Shown here: positions 57,426 through 64,000 of the stretch, in pieces
Layout of the letters: each line of letters starts with the position of its first letter
Numbering within the stretch: the first letter of the stretch is position 1
From: Persicaria tinctoria
Lineage: Eukaryota > Streptophyta > Magnoliopsida > Caryophyllales > Polygonaceae
Direction of reading: 5' to 3'
NCBI GenBank assembly: GCA_037127255.1
Contig: JBANSL010000006.1
Location: 86,848,107 to 86,912,106 of the forward strand
DNA length: 64,000 nucleotides
Translations under genes and position numbers: made by a program
The notes under the pieces: model-generated
Database searches by the model: none
Seen by the model: only the letters and a program-made list of their open reading frames with translations
Told to the model about the DNA's origin: nothing

Positions 57426-59224
57426 TAGGTTAGTTATTCGCTTCCTTCACCCTCAGTTTTATTTTTATTGTTCTTTTTGTTTATGCATTGAGGACAATGG
57501 AGGTTTTGGGATAGTGAGAGAAAGTTTAGAGAGAGAAACTCTCTTTGGGGTGAATGAGTTTCCCCTTTCTCTCTTTTCTCTCTCTCCTTGTTTCAATTCG
57601 TCCACCCACCCAATTTTAACAGATTGTTGGCTGTAAAGCTATTTTTTTGGTGGGTGTATTTATTTATCCTCATTAAATGTTTGATTTCTAGTGTTAAATT
57701 GAAGGTTTGGGTGAGGATCTCTCGGATCTGGGCGGATTTTCAACATTTTCAACCCTTGGGTCTCAGATCTGGATGTCGGGTCTGGTGTTCGCGTTGTGGA
57801 TGAGGAGGTGCTCAGATCTGGCCTTTCCCGGCCTGAGTGTGGTCGGTGTGGTGCCTCCTTGCTGGTGTCGGCTCGGATCTGTGCGTCTCGGGCTGCTTCT
57901 GCCTATCCGCCTTGTTGCCGTACAGCGCTCGCATCAGATCTGTGCTTGGGTGGAGCCGCTGCTTGGTTGAGTCGGGTTCGTGTTCCTGGGCTCGAGTCCG
58001 TCTGGTGTGCCGTGAGTGCTTGTCGCGTCTGGATCTGGCGCCGCTTGATAGCCGAGGGCTGGTGGCGTGGCAGGTAGGTGGTGGCCCTCGCTGGCGTCGC
58101 CGGGAACTGTTCTGCTCAGATCTAGCCGGAGTTGTCCTGGATCTGGCAGCCAGGCGCTCGAATCCGACTCTCCTTTGCGTGTCGGGTCTGACTCGTGGTG
58201 TGGTGTATGGGTTTGGCGGGAGCTCTGTCGCTGTGGTGCGGCGTGAGTCAGTTGTGTAGGTGGTCCCGTCCGGTCGGTGCACCTCTCCTGTAGTCGTCTC
58301 CTCCGGTGTTGTGTATTCTGAGATTTACTGTCCGCCGCCTCCGCTGACCTCGGGGTGCCGCTGGTCTTCGGCTTCTCCTACTTTCTCCAGCCCCTTTCTA
58401 TTTTTTTGTGCTGAACTCTAGTTGTAGTGGGGTGGGTGATGGTGGTTTGACTAGTGGTGGTGCCCGACTTTGGTGGTGGCGTGTCAGGCGAATTGTAGCG
58501 GTTTCTGGGCTGTTGGGATGCCGATTGGGCGGTGGTGGCATGTCTGTCTCCGATCTTGTCTCCGGTGAGTATATTATTTTCCGGGCTGAACTCATCTCCC
58601 CTGGGCTTTGTCGGATTTGCTGTGTCACTGTGTCCTGCTTCGCTGGCATTGGGAGAGGCGTGACGTCATTGGCGTGGCCGCTTGGAGTTGCAGGTTTGAC
58701 TAGGGTTGACTACAGTGGGACCCTGGAGAGCTTTGTGTGGTTGGGATCTAGTGGGTGGTAATTTTTTGCAGATTAAAATATGTGGAGCTAGGTAGTTACC
58801 GATTTGTGTGTAACTTGGGTTGTGGTTTGACTTTTTTGTGGGATGAAATTTGTGGTAGGATGTTTTAGATGTACTCTCTTTTACGGTAAAACCCCTTGTA
58901 TGGTTTTACCTTCTTTGTGTCACTCTTGGCGTTATGCCACCGATCTATATATTTACCAGTTGAGATTGAGGACAATGAAACAATTAAGTGTGGGAGGAGT
59001 GGTTTAGGTAGTATAGTTCATTTTGTTTAGTTCATGTTTAAGTTTTATGTTTCATGTTTATTTTAAAGTTGTTCTTTATTTGGAGTTTATTTATGTTTAA
59101 TTAACTCTAAATATTAATTCCCGGAAAGGGTAAGGATTATTATAGGCTTAGGAATAATAAATTTTGTGGAGCTTACAAATAAAATAGGTTAAATGATCAA
59201 ATTGGCTCCAAAGCAAGGCATGTA
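57426..59224. other. GC-rich, stop-poor non-coding region with Athila 3'-end motifs
   Basis: 57700-58300 and 58400-58760 are rich in G, T and C with many overlapping open frames on both strands, none resembling a protein. (T/C)(C/A)(G/A)GATCTG motifs recur at least eight times between 57710 and 58150. The motif ATTGAGGACAATG, usual near the 3' end of Athila internal regions, occurs at about 57486 and again at about 58966 (then AAGTGTGGGAGGAG, a likely polypurine tract). The 1.5 kb between them may be an insertion or captured sequence. 59000-59224 is AT-rich. Confidence 0.5.
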
Positions 59225-59724
59225 AGGTTCGAAATAAAGAGACATGAGATCTAATTCTCACTGCTCATAGACACAATAATACATATGCTGTAAATGCTAA
59301 CCAAATTGCAGGAACCAATCTCAAGTGTCTCAATGCCTTGACTGACAACCTAAGTCTTTGGCATAGAAGACTAGGCCATGTGAGCATGCATACCCTAAGT
59401 AAGCTGAAATTAAGAGATCTAATAAGAGGCTTACCAGATCTAAATTTCAAAGTGATGAGTTGTGCAATGCATGCCCTACAGGTAAACAAACTCATGGCTC
59501 TTTCAAGCCCCAAAAGGTTGCAAGTCTCCTCGCCCCCTTGAACTACTTCATATGGATTTATGTGGACCTATGTGCGTCAAATCTCCAAAGGGTAAAAAAT
59601 ACATCCTAGTTATTATTAATGATTTTTCATGCTCTACATGGATTTCATTGCTTAGAGAAAAATCAGAGGCGTTGTGCGAATTTTCAAAATTGTGTAAGGA
59701 GTTGCAAACTTTGAAAAACATTCC
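59225..59724 (+). pseudogene. Ty1/copia gag-pre-integrase and integrase fragment
   Basis: Recognisable in three frames: NNTYAVNANQIAGTNLKCLNA...LSLWHRRLGHVSMHTLSKLK (59260-59455; integrase zinc-finger His pair), CNACPTGKQTHGSFKPQKVA (about 59461-59525; Cys pair), and LELLHMDLCGPMCVKSPKGK followed by KYILVIINDFS (59540-59630; first catalytic Asp of the core). At least two frameshifts separate them. It ends abruptly at the start of the Tat-like LTR. A short, dead remnant. Confidence 0.85.
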
Positions 59725-60347
59725 TGACGAAACCCGATTTTCAGAATCCCGTGTCGGTGGGTTCCGGGATCCAGTTGGACGCGGGCGAGCTCAGACGATC
59801 GGGCTTACCTGAGACGCACGACGAGGTTACCGTCGGCGTACCCAACCTGTGCCGATCCGAGCTCAAGCTACTCGCGGACAACCGTCCTCCCTGTAAGGCT
59901 CCATCAAATGTCGGTCTAGCCGAGACTTATCCCGCTTGAGAAGGGGGCTCATGGCCAGGGAATCCGGCCTAAGCCTCATCCGATTCCAGTTTCCGACCAC
60001 TGTCAATGAGACCTCGCCCTCCTATTTATACTACAAGTAATCGATCATGCAAGTCCACCTATCGCCAAGTGTCATTAACCTCTTGACACGTGTGGTGAAG
60101 GTATGATTGCCATGTGCCATGACATGTGTGTAGGAGGCATGATCGCCATGTGTCGGTAAGATTTCCTAGTGGGTTTTCCCACATCTTGGTCGGGTTGACT
60201 GATCCGCGGATAGTTTCTTAGCCGCGGATGCCTTGTACCCGAATGCTCGTTTTCGTCCCTTTAGCATCCTGTATATAAGGCTCTATTTATATAGCGGGGA
60301 ACCTTATTTATATGTTAATATCATTATTTATATTTTGGGCATCATCA
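59725..60347 (-). repeat. LTR of a Tat/Ogre-like retrotransposon (minus strand)
   Basis: On the minus strand it starts TGATGATGCCC at 60347 and ends GGGTTTCGTCA at 59725, with 3-bp inverted ends TGA/TCA. A strong TATATAAATAG lies 55 bp in (60283-60293, minus). It is immediately preceded in minus sense by purine-rich CGAGGAGC, a possible polypurine tract, and before that by the tandem array, which would make this the 3' LTR. It interrupts the copia fragment. Limits are inferred from end motifs; the partner LTR is not in the window. Confidence 0.6.
60283..60293 (-). promoter_or_regulatory. TATA box of the minus-strand LTR
   Basis: TATATAAATAG read on the minus strand, inside the proposed LTR. 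Confidence 0.5.
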
Positions 60348-60431
60348 CAGCTCCTCGAATTTCAGTTAAGTCGTGACTAAACTAGGGTTCGATAATGATG
60401 CATCATATGCGCATTTTTCTCATACATATTC

Positions 60432-63400
60432 CTCGTTCGAGAGGGGCTTAGTTTTATTTCCGTGAGCTTACGAAGTTACCAGCGGAGGCCATCTGTCACT
60501 TGAGAGGGAGACTTAATTTATACTCGTTTAAGAGTTATCTCCGCGAGCTTACAAAGCTACAAGCGGAGGCCCTCTCTCACTCGAGAGGGACTTAGTTTAT
60601 ACTCGTTTAAGAGTTATCTCCGCGAGCTTACAAAGCTACAAGCGGAGGCCCTCTTTCACTTGAGAGGGACTTAGTTTATACTCGTTTAAGAGTTATCTCC
60701 GCAAGCTTACAAAGCTACAAGAGGAGGCCCTCTGTCACTCGAGAGGGACTTAGTTTATACTCGTTTAAGAGTTAGCTCCGCGAGCTTACATCGCTACCAG
60801 CGGAGGCCCTCTGTCACTCGAGAGGGACTTAGTTTATACTCGTTTAAGAGTTATCTCCGCGAGCTTACAAAGCTACAAGCGGAGGCCCTCTGTCACTCGA
60901 GAGGGACTTAGTTTATACTCGTTTAAGAGTTATCTCCGCGAGCTTACAAAGCTATAAGCGGAGGCCCTCTGTCACTCGAGAGAGACTTAGTTTATACTCG
61001 TTTAAGAGTTATCTCCGCGAGCTTACAAAGCTACAAGCGGAGGCCCTCTCTCACTCGAGAGGGACTTAGTTTATACTCGTTTAAGAGTTATCTCCGCGAG
61101 CTGACAAAGCTACAAGCGGAGGCCCTCTGTCACTCGAGAGGGACTTAGTTTATACTCGTTTAAGAATTATCTCCGCGAGCTTACAAAGCTATAAGCGGAG
61201 GCCCTCTGTCACTCGAGAGGGACTTAGTTTATACTCGTTTAAGAGTTATCTCCGCGAGCTTACAAAGCTACAAGCGGAGGCCTTCTGTCACTCGAGAGGG
61301 ACTTAGTTTATACTCGTTTAAGAGTTATCTCCGCGAGCTTACAAAGCTACAAGCGGAAGCCCTCTGTCACTCGAGAGGGACTTAGTTTATACTCGTTTAA
61401 GAGTTATCTCCGCGAGCTTACAAAGCTACAAGCGGAGGCCTTCTGTCACTCGAGAGGGACTTAGTTTATACTCGTTTAAGAGTTATCTCCGCGAGCTTAC
61501 AAAGCTACAAGCGGAGGCCCTCTGTCACTCGAGAGGGACTTAGTTTATACTCGTTTAAGAGTTATCTCCGCGAGCTTACAAAGCTACAAGAGGAGGCCCT
61601 CTGTCACTTGAGAGGGACTTAGTTTATACTCGTTTAAGAGTTAGCTCCGCGAGCTTACATCGCTACCAGCGGAGGCCCTCTGTCACTCGAGAGGGACTTA
61701 GTTTATACTCGTTTAAGAGTTATCTCCGCGAGCTTACAAAGCTACAAGCGGAGGCCCTCTATCACTCGACAGGGACATAGTTTATACTCGTTTAGGAGTT
61801 ATCTCCGCGAGCTTACAAAGCTACAAGCGGAGGCCCTCTGTCACTTGAGAGGGACTTAGTTTATACTCGTTTAAGAGTTATCTCCGCGAGCTTACAAAGC
61901 TACAAGCGGAGGCCCTCTGTCACTCGAGAGGGACTTAGTTTATACTCGTTTAAGAGTTATCTCCGAGAGCTTACATCGCTACCAGCGGAGGCCCTCTATC
62001 ACTCGAGAGAGACTTAGTTTATACTCGTTTAAGAGTTATCTCCGCGAGCTTACAAACCTACAAGCGGAGGCCCTCTGTCACTCGAGAGGGACTTAGTTTA
62101 TACTCGTTTAAGAGTTATCTCCGCGAGCTTACAAAGCTACAAGCGGAGGCCCTCTGTCACTCGAGAGGGACTTAGTTTATACTCGTTTAAGAGTTTTCTC
62201 CGCGAGCTTACAAAGCTACAAGCGGAGGCCCTCTGTCACTCGAGAGGGACTTAGTTTATACTCGTTTAAGAGTTATCTCCGCGAGCTTACATCGCTACCA
62301 GCGGAGGCCCTCTGTCACTCGAGAGGGACTTAGTTTATACTCGTTTAAGAGTTATCTCCGCGAGCTCACAAAGCTACAAGCGGAGGCCCTCTGTCACTCG
62401 AGAGGGACTTAGTTTATACTCGTTTAAGAGTTATCTCCGCGAGCTTACAAAGCTACAAGCGGAGGCCCTCTGTCACTCGAGAGGGACTTAGTTTATACTC
62501 GTTTAAGAGTTATCTCCGCGAGCTTATAAAGCTACAAGCGGAGGCCCTCTGTCACTCGAGAGGGACTTAGTTTATACTCGTTTAAGAGTTATCTCCGCGA
62601 GCTTACAAAGCTACAAGCGGAGGCCCTCTGTCACTTGAGAAGGACTTAGTTTATACTCGTTTAAGAGTTATCTCCGCGAGCTTACACAGCTACAAGCGGA
62701 GGCCCTCTGTCACTCGAGAGGGACTTAGTTTATACTCGTTTAAGAGTTATCTCCGCGAGCTTACATCGCTACCAGCGGAGGCCCTCTGTCACTCGAGAGG
62801 GACTTAGTTTATACTCGTTTAAGAGTTATCTCCGCGAGCTCACAAAGCTACAAGCGGAGGCCCTCTGTCACTCGAGAGGGACTTAGTTTATACTCGTTTA
62901 AGAGTTATCTCCGCGAGCTTACAAAGCTACAAGCGGAGGCCCTCTGTCACTCGAGAGGGACTTAGTTTATACTCGTTTAAGAGTTATCCCCGCGAGCTAA
63001 GAAAGCTACAAGCGGAGGCCCTCTGTCACTCGAGAGGGACTTAGTTGATACTCGTTTAAGAGTTATCTCCGCGAGCTAACAAAGCTACAAGCGGAGGCCC
63101 TCTGTCACTCGAGAGGGACTTAGTTTATACTCGTTTAAGAGTTATCTCCGCGAGCTTACATCGCTACCAGCGGAGGCCCTCTGTCACTCGAGAGGGACTT
63201 AGTTTATACTCGTTTAAGAGTTATCTCCGCGAGCTCACAAAGCTACAAGCGGAGGCCCTCTGTCACTCGAGAGGGACATAGTTTATACTCGTTTAAGAGT
63301 TATCTCCGCGAGCTTACAAAGCTACAAGCGGAGGCCCTCTGTCACTCGAGAGGGACTTAGTTTATACTCGTTTAAGAGTTATCTCCGCGAGCTTACAAAG

Positions 63401-64000
63401 CTACAAGCGGAGGCCCTCTGTCACTCGAGAGGGACTTAGTTTATACTCGTTTAAGAGTTATCTCCGCGAGCTTACAAAGCTACAAGCGGAGGCCCTCTGT
63501 CACTCGAGAGGGACTTATTTTATACTCGTTTAAGAGTTATCTCCGCGAGCTTACAAAGCTACAAGCGGAGGCCCTCTGTCACTCGAGAGGGACTTAGTTT
63601 ATACTCGTTTAAGAGTTATCTCCGCGAGCTCACAAAGCTACAAGCGGAGGCCCTCTGTCACTCGAGAGGGACTTAGTTTATACTCGTTTAAGAGTTATCT
63701 CCGCGAGCTTACAAAGCTACAAGCGGAGGCCCTCTGTCACTCTAGAGGGACTTAGTTTATACTCGTTTAAGAGTTATCTCCGCGAGCTTAAAAGCTACAA
63801 GCGGAGGCCCTCTGTCACTCGAGAGGGACTGAGTTTATACTCGTTTAAGAGTTATCTCCGCGAGCTTACATCGCTACCAGCGGAGGCCCTCTGTGACTCG
63901 AGAGGGACTTAGTTTATACTCGTTTAAGAGTTATCTCCGCGAGCTCACAAAGCTATAAGCGGAGGCCCTCTGTCACTCGAGAGGGACTTAGTTTATACTC
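60432..64000. repeat. 79-bp tandem satellite array (about 45 units, open at window end)
   Basis: Exact period of 79 bp measured from successive GAGGGACTT starts (60585, 60664, 60743). The first unit or two are diverged; the rest are nearly uniform. Each unit has a GTTTATACTCGTTTAAGAG segment and two short inverted repeats: CTCCGC...GCGGAG enclosing AGCT-TACAA-AGCT, and CCCTCT...AGAGGG enclosing GTCACTCG. A CTCGAG site is present in most units. Variant units (TCGCTACCAG; GAGCTCACAA; AAGAGGAGG) are distributed non-randomly. No coding potential. Confidence 0.97.

Noticed and set aside
57812..58282. Overlapping open frames of 140-156 codons on both strands.
   Set aside because: GC-rich, stop-poor composition produces open frames in several phases; none resembles a protein and none has a convincing start context.
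59725..60347. Considered as part of the Ty1/copia element.
   Set aside because: It begins mid-way through copia integrase, has its own TG/CA ends and a TATA box in minus orientation, and no coding similarity.
60432..64000. Regularly repeated array considered as CRISPR-like.
   Set aside because: The units are contiguous 79-bp repeats without unique spacers, in a eukaryotic nuclear context; it is a satellite.
1..64000. Possible intact host genes for PRP19, CCR4, glycolate oxidase or glucan phosphorylase.
   Set aside because: Each has only one to four exons, with stops or frameshifts, inside transposon sequence; they are captured fragments, not the functional loci.

Overview
The window is a repeat-dense, nested-transposon stretch of a plant nuclear genome, almost certainly a eudicot. 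The evidence is the set of element types: a Tekay/Del-type chromovirus with a tRNA-Met primer site, an Athila-like element, a Ty1/copia remnant, a Tat/Ogre-like LTR, CACTA termini, and exon-intron fragments of typical plant nuclear genes. The species cannot be named from sequence alone. I see no intact host gene, no tRNA or rRNA gene, and nothing prokaryotic.

Layout. A unit of about 24.4 kb is present twice in direct orientation. Copy 1 runs from before the window start to 26460 and carries an extra internal 3.7-kb duplication. Copy 2 runs from 26562 to about 50920 and continues past the point where copy 1 stops. In order, each unit holds: (a) a left arm of a large inverted repeat, which is a truncated non-autonomous CACTA element carrying a fragment of an alpha-glucan phosphorylase gene (plus a short PRP19 exon in copy 2) and ending at a CACTA terminus (1612; 29764); (b) a spacer with a minus-strand Ty3/gypsy deletion derivative (1613-3474) and its 2.7-kb LTR (3475-6192); (c) a cluster of gene fragments on the plus strand recognisable as dynamin-related GTPase (weak), CCR4-type deadenylase and glycolate oxidase (7831-8781); (d) the right arm, an inverted second copy of the same CACTA element with phosphorylase and PRP19 fragments, ending at the opposite terminus (17449; 41909); (e) about 0.83 kb of unclassified sequence; and (f) a Tekay-type retrotransposon. 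In copy 2 this retrotransposon is complete (42744-53586, two 2.5-kb LTRs, target duplication ACTCC). In copy 1 it is cut at 26460 and joined through about 100 bp of filler DNA to the start of copy 2.

Right of the Tekay element (53592-59724) are AT-rich microsatellite sequence, an Athila-like leader and broken ORF1, a GC-rich stop-poor region, and a degraded Ty1/copia integrase fragment. From 59725 a minus-strand LTR of probable Tat/Ogre type is followed by a 79-bp tandem array of about 45 units that runs off the window end. The arrangement suggests that the array grew from 3'-UTR tandem repeats of that retrotransposon.

No gene here is likely to make a normal protein. The possible function lies in structure: two near-identical arms of about 2.7 kb in inverted orientation, carrying transposon ends and exons of host genes, could fold into a hairpin transcript and feed small-RNA silencing. 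The junctions (microhomology, templated filler, slip-back duplications) point to repeated template-switching repair. A false duplication of two haplotypes during assembly must be ruled out before the tandem copy number is believed.
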